A stretch of DNA of 5,332 nt from Verrucomicrobiaceae bacterium. Its GTDB lineage: Bacteria > Verrucomicrobiota > Verrucomicrobiae > Verrucomicrobiales > Akkermansiaceae. The notes under the pieces are model-generated. The model made no database searches. It worked only from the letters and a program-made list of their open reading frames with translations, and was not told the DNA's origin. Both the position numbers and the translations under genes were made by a program. The DNA is taken from the NCBI GenBank assembly GCA_947372405.1, contig CANBTO010000396.1, positions 1 through 5,332 of the forward strand, in the 5' to 3' direction. Every line of letters begins with the position of its first letter. The stretch's first letter is position 1. Positions 1-5,332 of the stretch are shown here, piece after piece.

Positions 1-1582
1 GTGGGTTATTGCCGAAATTAACCGATCCTGTAGCCGTGTCAAACGTGCCACCGTTGATCGTGAGGGTTCCTGCCGAGGTGCCGATCGCGGTGTTGCTGCC
101 GAATTTGAGGGTGCCGCCAGTCAGCGTCACGCCGCCGGTGAAAGTGTTCGCGCCTGATAGAACCAGCGTTCCGGCACCCGCTTTGATGAGGCTATTGGCC
201 GTAGTGCCGTTAGAGATGACCCCCCCGATCGTGAGCGTGTTGGCGCTTACGGTCACGGCACGGGAAGTTCCGGCAAGCGTGCCGAGGGAAACCGCGCCAT
301 TCCCCAAGTTCAGTGCATTGGATCCCGTGAAACCGAAATCCGCATTCCACGTCTGGGGGTTGTTGTTTGCAATCGTCAGGCTCGCGACGTTCGAGTCGAG
401 CGCTCCGCCATTGATCGTGAGGGTTCCTGCTACGGTGCCGAGAGCCGTGGTGCTGCCGAGCTTGAGCGTGCCATCGGTGAGCGTAACGCCACCGGTGAAG
501 GTGTTCGCACCTGAGAGAAGCAGAGTTCCGGTGCCTACTTTGATGAGCCTGTTAGCCGTGGTGCCGTTAGAGATGATCCCCCCGACCGCGAGCGTGTTGG
601 CAGTTACGGTCACGGAGCGGGAAGTTCCGGCGAGCGTGCCGAGGGAAACCGCGCCAGTCCCCAAGTTCAGTGCATTGGATCCCGTGAAGCCGAAATCCGC
701 ATTCCACGTCTGGGGATTGTTGGCAGAAATCGTCAGGCTCGCGACGCTTGAATCGAGCAAGCCACCATTGAGCGTGAGGGTTCCCGCAACGGTGCCGAGA
801 GCCGTGGAGCTTCCGAGCTTGAGCGTGCCGCCGTTGAGCGTTACACCACCCGTGTAGCTGCCGGCACCCGATAGACTCAGCTCCCCCGCCCCCGCTTTGA
901 TGAGACTATTGGCCGTAGTGCCGTTTGCAATCGCCCCGCCGACGGCGAGGGACGAGCCGGAAACCGTGATGGTCCGCGATGTGCCAGCCGCCGTGCCGAG
1001 GGTGACCGCCCCGGTGCCGAAGGTCAGCGTGTTCGATCCAGTGAAGGTGAAATCGCCATTCCAAGTCTGTGGGTTATTGCCGAAAATAACCGCTCCGGTA
1101 GCCGTGTCAAACGTGCCACCGTTAACCGTAAAGGTTCCGCTTGCCGCACCGATCGCCGTGTTGCTGCCAAATTTCAGGGTGCCGCCCGAAAGCGTCAGGC
1201 CGCCGCTAAAGGTATTCGCGCCTGATAGAACCAGCGTTCCGGCACCGGCTTTGATGAGGCTGTTAGCCGTGGTGCCGTCAGAGATGATCCCCCCGATCGT
1301 GAGCGTGTTGGCAGTTACGGTCACGGAACGGGAAGTTCCGGCCAGCGTCCCGAGGGAAACCGCGCCAGTCCCCAAGTCCAGTGCATTGGAGCCTGTGAAA
1401 CCGAAATCCGCATTCCACGTCTGGGGATTGTTGTTAGCATTAATCAGGCTCGCGACGCTTGAATCGAGCAAGCCGCCATTGATCGTGAGGGTTCCTGCCG
1501 AGGTGCCCAGAGCGGTGGTATTGCCCAGCCTGAGCGTGCCGTCCGAGAGTGTGACTCCGCCGCTAAACGTGTTCGCGCCACT
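1..1582 (-). repeat. Tandem coding repeats of about 357 bases with a 1068-base higher-order period
   Basis: Five units lie in the repeat protein: I residues 208-326, II 327-444, III 445-563, IV 564-682, V 683-734 (cut by the edge). The Trp of the PQTWN motif falls at residues 263, 381, 500 and 619, a spacing of 118, 119 and 119. At the DNA level the ATTCC anchor recurs at 1412, 1058, 701 and 344, always a multiple of three apart. Units I, III and IV carry a type A centre (LLDSSVASL or close variants). Units II and V carry a type B centre (TFDTATG, then FGNNP). The same 12-base string opens at base 1 and base 1069, so type B units recur exactly 1068 bases (356 residues) apart. Long stretches are nearly identical in DNA, which points to recent duplication or gene conversion. 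Confidence 0.9.
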
Positions 1583-2203
1583 CAGAATCCAAACCCCGGT
1601 CCCCGACTTCGCAATCGCGAATATTCCGCTGCCGCCGTTTGTGATGGCTCCGGTGATGGCGCTGGCGCTGCTGCTAGAACCGTTTGTGCCATTGAGCGTC
1701 AGGGTCGTGCTCGTCGAGGTGGAGACGCCCGTCACGGTGCCGAGGCTCATGATACTCCCGTTGATAGAGGCACCAGAGGTGAAAGTGGCGGCACCGACGG
1801 TGCCCTGAATCACAATCGGGGCGCTGATGGTATCCGTGTGGGCTGCGCCGCTGCCGCTGGACTGGATGAGGCCCCCGTTGGTGATGAGTAGATTGCCGGT
1901 GATCAGGGTGTAACCGAATGAATTTCCTGAAAAATTGATCCCAAGGAGGTTGCGGTTGGTGGTGTCCACGGTGACCGTACGCGGCGCAAGGATGGCCGAG
2001 CCCAAAGTCGCCGTGTCGGTATTGGTGGTGCCAGAGGTCGCGCCGGGTGCGGCAGCGGGTAGCCATTTGCTAGTTACGGACCAATTTCCGCCAGCGTTCA
2101 CATTCCAAGTGGCATCCGCCGCGAAAGCTGGCAGGCATGACAGGAACACAGAGGTGGAACCCGCGAGGGCGAGGAACTTACGATAGGATGGTAAGGGTTT
2201 CAT
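1..2203 (-). CDS. Secreted autotransporter-associated beta-strand repeat protein, N-terminal part (3' end beyond window)
   Basis: The frame is open from the ATG (complement of 2201-2203) to the left edge, giving 734 codons with no stop; the C-terminus is missing. Residues 1-28 form a type I signal peptide: basic start MKPLPSYRK, a hydrophobic core, and an AFA/AD cleavage site after residue 28. The mature start (ATWNVNAGGNW, then a TVTVD segment) is typical of secreted proteins of this class. Residues 29-207 are a Gly/Thr/Ser/Asn-rich region without clear repeats. From residue 208 the protein consists of units of 118-119 residues opening with SGANTFSGG and containing GGTLKFG, NNPQTWN and GTSRSVTV motifs. 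These match the autotransporter-associated beta-strand repeat, which folds as a parallel beta-helix. It is presumably exported and exposed on or released from the cell surface; the precise role (adhesion, matrix or other) is unknown. Whether it ends in a beta-barrel or a PEP-CTERM-type sorting signal cannot be seen here. An AAGGA site lies 9 bases before the start. Two long open frames on the plus strand opposite this gene are shadows of the repeats. Confidence 0.9.
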   Translation of the reverse strand, partial: MKPLPSYRKFLALAGSTSVFLSCLPAFAADATWNVNAGGNWSVTSKWLPAAAPGATSGTTNTDTATLGSAILAPRTVTVDTTNRNLLGINFSGNSFGYTLITGNLLITNGGLIQSSGSGAAHTDTISAPIVIQGTVGAATFTSGASINGSIMSLGTVTGVSTSTSTTLTLNGTNGSSSSASAITGAITNGGSGIFAIAKSGTGVWILSGANTFSGGVTLSDGTLRLGNTTALGTSAGTLTINGGLLDSSVASLINANNNPQTWNADFGFTGSNALDLGTGAVSLGTLAGTSRSVTVTANTLTIGGIISDGTTANSLIKAGAGTLVLSGANTFSGGLTLSGGTLKFGSNTAIGAASGTFTVNGGTFDTATGAVIFGNNPQTWNGDFTFTGSNTLTFGTGAVTLGTAAGTSRTITVSGSSLAVGGAIANGTTANSLIKAGAGELSLSGAGSYTGGVTLNGGTLKLGSSTALGTVAGTLTLNGGLLDSSVASLTISANNPQTWNADFGFTGSNALNLGTGAVSLGTLAGTSRSVTVTANTLAVGGIISNGTTANRLIKVGTGTLLLSGANTFTGGVTLTDGTLKLGSTTALGTVAGTLTINGGALDSNVASLTIANNNPQTWNADFGFTGSNALNLGNGAVSLGTLAGTSRAVTVSANTLTIGGVISNGTTANSLIKAGAGTLVLSGANTFTGGVTLTGGTLKFGSNTAIGTSAGTLTINGGTFDTATGSVNFGNNP

Positions 2204-2211
2204 GGTGCTTG

Positions 2212-2217
2212 ATCCTT
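2212..2217 (-). promoter_or_regulatory. Ribosome-binding site of the repeat-protein gene
   Basis: On the minus strand the sequence reads AAGGAT, then 9 bases, then ATG. The purine-rich match and ordinary spacing support the start at 2203, as does the signal peptide that begins there. Confidence 0.7.
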
Positions 2218-2309
2218 GGAAATGGGGAAACGCCTCGAAAAGACGGCTCCGGTTAATTTAAAAATAAGGTCCGACATTGAACAGGCGGAATATGGGTATG
2301 AGGAATTCA

Positions 2310-2325
2310 CCGTGTAGTTACACGG
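2310..2325. promoter_or_regulatory. Perfect inverted repeat, possible operator
   Basis: CCGTGTA-GT-TACACGG has two perfect 7-base arms around a 2-base centre. Such symmetry with a short centre is typical of sites for dimeric regulators and too tight for an RNA hairpin loop. It lies about 107 bases upstream of the repeat-protein start and 226 bases upstream of the operon start, so it could act on either. No regulator gene is present in the window, and I do not recognise the motif as a named box. Confidence 0.4.
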
Positions 2326-2550
2326 GATTCATGCGATTTTCCAGTGAAAATTCCAGAAATTTCCCCGTCCCGTTCGTGCTCACTCCGACGCTTGTAGCCA
2401 GTCACCTAACGGTTTGGCGACCGTCAGGGATGCCGTCGTCCCGATGCGAGTCCACGCTAGGAGACACTCCATCTCATTTCAATTGGGATTTTTTACCGCC
2501 GTGCCGGATTGATCTTCCCCCGGCGAGCCAATTCCGATAGTGAATCGGCC

Positions 2551-2880
2551 ATGGAAGAAGTTCCGCAAATCCCCCAGCCCGTGCCGGAAGTGCCACGGAA
2601 GGCTTTATGGATCTCACTCGCCGTGCCACCGGCGGCTACTTTGTTAGGAAATCTGATCGTCGCTGGCTGCGAGCCCCAGAATAACTATGGCGCGACCTTT
2701 CTGTGGGTTCCGATCGTGGTCTTTTTCGTCATCTTTGGATTTCTCTTTATGTTCAAGAACGCCGTCGGCACGCGCTATCGGGGGCGCTCGGTGGTCTATC
2801 TAAACATCGCCTATTTCCTCGGGCAAATCATCGTCTGCATCGTCATGTGGGTGGGGTCCTGTATGTTGATTGCTAGTTAA
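2551..2880 (+). CDS. Small three-segment membrane protein, tandem paralogue 1
   Basis: A 109-residue protein of unrecognised family. A short Pro-rich cytosolic-type N-terminus (MEEVPQIPQPVPEVPR) is followed by three hydrophobic segments at about residues 18-39, 49-68 and 80-107. Conserved landmarks shared with the next two genes are PxVPEVPRxALW at the start of segment 1 and AYFLGQ in segment 3. I chose ATG 2551 over the in-frame TTG 2509, because 2551 puts exactly 16 residues before the end of the VPR motif, as at Met codons 2889 and 3225 in the paralogues. No good Shine-Dalgarno sequence is visible. The stop (TAA 2878-2880) overlaps the next ATG by one base. As first gene of the cluster it is probably co-transcribed with the radical SAM gene. 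A function in the membrane, perhaps supporting that enzyme, is inference from position only. Confidence 0.75.
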   Translation: MEEVPQIPQPVPEVPRKALWISLAVPPAATLLGNLIVAGCEPQNNYGATFLWVPIVVFFVIFGFLFMFKNAVGTRYRGRSVVYLNIAYFLGQIIVCIVMWVGSCMLIAS

Positions 2881-3212
2881 TGCCCGCGATGGACGAAGAA
2901 TTCCAGCTCCCGCCGCCCGTGCCGGAAGTGCCACGGAGTGCCTTGTGGCTGTCACTTACTGCGCCACCGGTCGCCACTTTATTAAGAATTCTGCCCGCTG
3001 CTTTCTTCCAGACTTCGAGTGATTACCGGAATACATTTCTTAGCGTTCCGTTCGTGGGCTTTTTCATTATCTTAGGGTTTCTATCTCTTAGACGACGCCG
3101 TCGGTGCGCACTATCAAGGAAGCTCGCTGGCCTATCTCAATATCGCCTATTTCCTCGGGCAGTACATCCTCTGTTTCGCTTTGTGGCTGGGGTCCGGTTT
3201 GCGATTGGATAA
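2880..3212 (+). CDS. Small membrane protein, tandem paralogue 2, frameshifted
   Basis: The frame as it stands encodes 110 residues. Its first 70 or so match paralogue 1: Pro-rich start PPPVPEVPRSALW, then hydrophobic segments near residues 23-44 and 54-70. After CTT at 3087-3089 the frame turns into an Arg-rich tail (LRRRRRCALSRK) unlike the sister proteins, while the expected third membrane segment lies in the +1 frame (see 3091-3216). Anchors shared with paralogue 1 are 338 bases apart before the break and 336 after it, consistent with a net 2-base loss. The start is either ATG 2880, overlapping the previous stop as TAATG, or ATG 2889, which aligns with the start of paralogue 1. The gene is either decayed, affected by a sequence error, or read by frameshifting. 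Function unknown; it belongs with its neighbours in one operon. Confidence 0.6.
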   Translation: MPAMDEEFQLPPPVPEVPRSALWLSLTAPPVATLLRILPAAFFQTSSDYRNTFLSVPFVGFFIILGFLSLRRRRRCALSRKLAGLSQYRLFPRAVHPLFRFVAGVRFAIG

Positions 3213-3216
3213 ATGA
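3091..3216 (+). pseudogene. Displaced C-terminal half of paralogue 2 in the +1 frame
   Basis: Reading from GAC 3091 gives DDAVGAHYQGSSLAYLNIAY, then FLGQ and a hydrophobic stretch, 41 residues ending at TGA 3214-3216. It aligns with the third membrane segment of paralogue 1 (NAVGTRYRGRSVVYLNIAYF). The TGA overlaps the ATG of the next gene as ATGA (3213-3216), the same junction type seen twice more in this operon, so this frame is clearly the ancestral one. Joined to the first 70 residues it would give about 111 residues, one fewer than paralogue 1 counted from the equivalent point. Confidence 0.75.
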
Positions 3217-3569
3217 GACCTGCGATGAACAAAGCATCCCAGTTCTCCCCACCTATGCCGGAAATCCCACGTAGAGCGCTTTGGCTCACGCTGCTTATTC
3301 CGCCACTTGTTACCCTTCTTTCCAATATGGCCATCCATTTTGCGTGGGGACAGGGATTGAAGGACATCGGGTTGATTGAGATTATGCCACTGGTGATATT
3401 TTTTCTCATTCTCTCCCAGTTGCGGCGCTTCAATGCCTTGGTCCGGCCGCACTATCAACGTGTCACTTTGTTTTTTCTGAGTTGGGCCTATTTCCTCGGC
3501 CAAGTGGTCGTTTGTTGCACACTTTTTGCAAGCGCATGTGTCCTAGTCCTCCCACATCAACCACCATGA
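3213..3569 (+). CDS. Small three-segment membrane protein, tandem paralogue 3
   Basis: A 118-residue protein of unrecognised family, the most diverged of the three copies. The N-terminus ends in PPMPEIPRRALW, equivalent to PPVPEVPR in the sisters. Hydrophobic segments lie at about residues 22-44, 52-69 and 83-112, with a basic connecting stretch (QLRRFNALVRPHYQR) and the AYFLGQ motif at residues 91-96. The C-terminus is longer than in copy 1 and ends PHQPP. ATG 3213 forms ATGA with the ancestral-frame stop of copy 2; ATG 3225 is an alternative that aligns with the copy 1 start. No strong Shine-Dalgarno sequence precedes either, so expression probably depends on coupling to upstream translation. 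Its stop (TGA 3567-3569) overlaps the radical SAM start. It is the copy directly joined to the enzyme gene, which makes it the best candidate for a membrane partner; that is inference. Confidence 0.75.
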   Translation: MRPAMNKASQFSPPMPEIPRRALWLTLLIPPLVTLLSNMAIHFAWGQGLKDIGLIEIMPLVIFFLILSQLRRFNALVRPHYQRVTLFFLSWAYFLGQVVVCCTLFASACVLVLPHQPP

Positions 3570-4915
3570 TCTTCCCCACTCTCAAAGAATCCCTGAAACA
3601 CACCACCTCCCGCTGCCCGACCTGCCAAGCCGCGGTCCCAGCAGAAGTTTGGAAAACCACTGGTACACCCGCGAAGGTCTATCTCACTCGCACTTGCGCC
3701 GAGCATGGCGAGGTCACGGCCTGCATCGCCAGCGACGCCCGCTTCTACTGGCTGGCCAAGGGCGATCCCGCGAATTCCTGCGGGGCCGGGTGCGCTTGTT
3801 CCGCCGATACTAGCGGCATCAACGGCACTCTTGGCCGCAATGCCAACGCCACCGTGCCCGAGGTGGAAATCCTCTCCACCTGCCTCGCGCTCATCGAAAT
3901 CGTGGATTCCTGCAACCTCGCCTGCCCCACCTGTTTCGCGGATTCGCCCATCGGCGCAGCCGGGGATCGCTTGAAATCCCACTCGCTGGAATCTCTACAA
4001 ACTCGCATCCAGGGCGTCATCGACCGCAAGGGAAAAATCGAGATCCTCCAACTCTCCGGCGGCGAGCCGACCTTGCATCCGCAGTTTTTCAAACTGGTCG
4101 ATTGGATTCACGCGCACCCGCAAATCGACTACTGCCTCGTCAACACCAACGCCGTGCGCATCGCCAAGGAAGACCCCTTCCTCGACGAACTCGGCAAACG
4201 CGGGCGGCGCGGACATTTCCAGCTCTACCTCCAGTTCGACGGCCCCCAAGCCGCCGGCCAACGCGAGCTACGCGGCGGGGATTTCCGCGACATGAAACGA
4301 CTCGCCATGGACCGCTGCGAGCGCGAGGGCATCCCCTTCACCCTCGCCATGACTGTCACTCCAGAAAATTTGCCCCACCTCTGGGACACCATCCTCACCG
4401 GCCTCAAGCACGATGTCTGCCGTGGCGTTTCCTTCCAGCCGATGTTCCGCACCGGACGCGTCCACGAAGCCGACTCCGAGCGCCTCAACACCGCTGACAT
4501 CATCCTCGGCGCCGTCGAGCAATCTGCCGGAAAACTCCGCTATGAAGACTTCACCCCGCTTCCCTGCGGCGATCCCAACTGCGCCACCATCGGCTTCCTC
4601 CTCCGCACGCCCATCGGCACCCGCAGCATTTCGGAGTTCATCGACTTCGCCAGCCTCCAAGGTTTCCTGCGCGACAAGGTGAACTACGAACTCGCCGATC
4701 TCATCCAATGCGGCTGTGAAAACACCGAACTCGGAGAAATCCTCCAACGCTTCGAGATGAAGGAAAAGCACGCCTTCCGCCTCTTCATCAAGCCCTTCAT
4801 GGACGCCTGGACCTGGGACCAAGACCGCATCGACCGCTGCTGCACTCACGTCATCCGGCAAGACGGCTCGCTGGACTCGTTTTGCCGATATTATGCGAAT
4901 GGGGGTGGGAGATGA
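3566..4915 (+). CDS. Radical SAM enzyme, tetraether lipid synthase (Tes)-like
   Basis: A 449-residue protein. Residues 17-53 form a rubredoxin- or zinc-like Cys domain (CPTC at 17-20, C44 in CAEHG). C72, C76 and C78 (CGAGCAC) follow. The radical SAM cluster motif CNLACPTC holds C116, C120 and C123, preceded by TCLALIEIVD; SGGEPT at 164-169 is the SAM-binding glycine motif. Further landmarks are NTNAVRIA (193-200), LYLQFDG (220-226), SFQPMFRTGR (289-298), PLPCGDPNC (331-339), CGC (382-384), KPFMDAWTWD (409-418), RCCTH (424-428) and SFCRYY (438-443). This order and the extra cysteines match the MJ0619-type family, whose M. jannaschii member joins lipid tails into tetraethers using three 4Fe-4S clusters and a rubredoxin-like site. 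Lipid or other hydrophobic-tail chemistry is likely here, but the exact reaction is inference. ATG 3566 is chosen because it overlaps the upstream stop as ATGA; upstream in-frame codons lie inside the previous gene. Codon use is strongly C-ending, unlike the small genes around it. Confidence 0.85.
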   Translation: MIFPTLKESLKHTTSRCPTCQAAVPAEVWKTTGTPAKVYLTRTCAEHGEVTACIASDARFYWLAKGDPANSCGAGCACSADTSGINGTLGRNANATVPEVEILSTCLALIEIVDSCNLACPTCFADSPIGAAGDRLKSHSLESLQTRIQGVIDRKGKIEILQLSGGEPTLHPQFFKLVDWIHAHPQIDYCLVNTNAVRIAKEDPFLDELGKRGRRGHFQLYLQFDGPQAAGQRELRGGDFRDMKRLAMDRCEREGIPFTLAMTVTPENLPHLWDTILTGLKHDVCRGVSFQPMFRTGRVHEADSERLNTADIILGAVEQSAGKLRYEDFTPLPCGDPNCATIGFLLRTPIGTRSISEFIDFASLQGFLRDKVNYELADLIQCGCENTELGEILQRFEMKEKHAFRLFIKPFMDAWTWDQDRIDRCCTHVIRQDGSLDSFCRYYANGGGR

Positions 4916-5292
4916 ATGAGTGGGATCCACCTCGTGCGCGGCCAAGACAGTCCTTGTCTACGGTCAGTCGGACGGTGGCTTGGTTACGAGTGACGTTGTG
5001 GTGGGTGCCTGGGGCATTTGCCTTATTTAGCGCGGTGGGGATTTCCAAGTTGATTGAAAAGGGCTATTTATCAAGCGCGCTGCAGACTGGCCTCTGGTGG
5101 CTCTCCAACTGTATATTTGTAATTGCAGTTGGCTGTTACGACTCACTGCTTGCCAAGCAAGCAAAGATTAAAACGGATGAAATAATCTATCGCGTTGGTC
5201 TCTTTTTCGTCCTCCAGATTTTTATAATTCCTATGGTTGGACTGGCTCTCATCTTCATTCTTTATGTATCTGGCACGCTTAACGGACTTTGA
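4912..5292 (+). CDS. Small three-segment membrane protein downstream of the radical SAM gene
   Basis: A 126-residue protein of unrecognised family. A polar, Pro/Arg-containing N-terminus (MNEWDPPRARPRQS) precedes three hydrophobic segments at about residues 24-46, 56-78 and 94-119, with a charged loop (KQAKIKTDE) between the last two. The size and topology resemble the three upstream proteins, but the PEVPR and YFLGQ motifs are absent, so common descent is not shown. ATG 4912 overlaps the radical SAM stop as ATGA, with a G-rich run (4901-4905) six bases upstream; an earlier in-frame ATG at 4882 lies inside the enzyme gene and is less likely. The base composition is more AT-rich than that of the enzyme gene. 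Co-translation with the enzyme suggests a shared membrane role. Confidence 0.75.
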   Translation: MNEWDPPRARPRQSLSTVSRTVAWLRVTLWWVPGAFALFSAVGISKLIEKGYLSSALQTGLWWLSNCIFVIAVGCYDSLLAKQAKIKTDEIIYRVGLFFVLQIFIIPMVGLALIFILYVSGTLNGL

Positions 5293-5308
5293 TAATCCCA
5301 CTCGCACC

Positions 5309-5332
5309 CCCATCATCCGGCAGGATGGGAGT
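5309..5332 (+). terminator. Possible hairpin after the operon, cut by the window edge
   Basis: Seventeen bases after the last stop, CCCATC (5309-5314) can pair with GATGGG (5324-5329) around a 9-base loop; an alternative pairing is CATCC/GGATG around GGCA. No T-run is visible because the window ends at 5332, so an intrinsic terminator cannot be confirmed. Confidence 0.3.

Larger units (their letters stand above)
2204..2550. other. Divergent intergenic region between the repeat gene and the plus-strand operon
   Basis: This 347-base stretch separates two divergently transcribed units, so both promoters should lie here. An AT-rich run at about 2253-2266, roughly 50 bases before the minus-strand start, could include a -10 element for the repeat gene, but no convincing -35/-10 pair is visible in either direction. 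Small imperfect or short inverted repeats occur: ACGGT/ACCGT at 2409-2424 and CCGAT/ATCGG at 2534-2548, the latter just before the start of the first operon gene. An open frame at 2277-2540 shows no protein-like features and begins with TTG, so I do not call it. No RNA gene or riboswitch is recognisable. Confidence 0.6.
2551..3569 (+). repeat. Tandem triplication of a gene of about 336-341 bases
   Basis: Three copies of the same small membrane-protein gene lie head to tail. The DNA CCGTGCCGGAAGTGCCACGG is identical in copies 1 and 2 (near 2579 and 2917). ATCGCCTATTTCCTCGGGCA is shared at 2806 and 3142. Copy 3 (near 3252 and 3486) is more diverged: GCCTATTTCCTCGG is kept, and one codon is gained relative to copy 1. 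Copies 1 and 2 are therefore the younger pair. Confidence 0.75.

Noticed and set aside
9..1808. Two long plus-strand open frames (9-857 and 897-1808) opposite the repeat gene
   Set aside because: Both are in one frame, antisense to the 734-codon signal-peptide-bearing protein. Their Pro/Val-rich repetitive translations are the mirror of the Gly/Thr-rich repeats.
1674..2066. Minus-strand open frame in a second frame of the repeat gene
   Set aside because: It lies inside the well-supported repeat-protein frame, and its His/Arg/Gln-rich translation looks like an out-of-frame shadow.
2348..2362. AAATT-CCAGA-AATTT inverted repeat
   Set aside because: The arms are only 5 bases and A/T only, so it is easily a chance match in an AT-rich patch.
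2277..2540. Plus-strand open frame of 87 codons in the intergenic region
   Set aside because: It has a TTG start, no ribosome-binding site, no recognisable domain, membrane segment or similarity to neighbours, and it overlaps likely promoter sequence.
3557..4945. Several minus- and plus-strand open frames overlapping the radical SAM gene
   Set aside because: They are produced by the high GC content and C-ending codons of the enzyme gene, which alone carries recognisable motifs along its whole length.
4853..5327. CATCCGGCA shared by the end of the radical SAM gene and the hairpin after the operon
   Set aside because: The nine-base match does not extend on either side, so it is not convincing as a duplication or attachment site.

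Overview
The window looks like a bacterial chromosome fragment, most likely from the Verrucomicrobiota. This placement is an inference. It rests on a long secreted protein built of autotransporter-associated beta-strand repeats, a protein type that is abundant in that phylum, together with high GC content and small hypothetical membrane proteins of a kind common there. No rRNA, tRNA, CRISPR array, integrase or transposase is visible.

Layout. (1) Bases 1-2203, minus strand: the N-terminal 734 codons of a secreted repeat protein that runs off the left edge. It has a signal peptide, a unique N-terminal region, and then repeat units of 118-119 residues that also show a three-unit (1068-base) higher-order period. 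(2) Bases 2204-2550: a divergent intergenic region with the ribosome-binding site of the repeat gene and a perfect 16-base inverted repeat, but no promoter that can be called with confidence. (3) Bases 2551-5292, plus strand: a very tight five-gene cluster in which every junction overlaps (TAATG once, ATGA three times, counting the ancestral frame of gene 2). It encodes three tandem paralogues of about 110 residues with three predicted membrane segments each, then a 449-residue radical SAM enzyme resembling the archaeal tetraether lipid synthase (Tes, MJ0619-type), then another small protein with three membrane segments. A possible hairpin follows the last stop codon.

The second paralogue carries a frameshift: its C-terminal half lies in the +1 frame, and that frame ends in an ATGA overlap with the third paralogue. 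The break sits at CTTAGAC, which resembles known +1 slippage sites, so it may be a pseudogene, a sequencing error or (less likely) programmed frameshifting.

How they may work together. The radical SAM family acts on lipids or other very hydrophobic substrates. Translational coupling to four small integral membrane proteins suggests a membrane-localised modification system, perhaps of lipid chains. This is an inference: none of the membrane proteins belongs to a family I recognise. The repeat protein is divergently transcribed and is probably unrelated in function.
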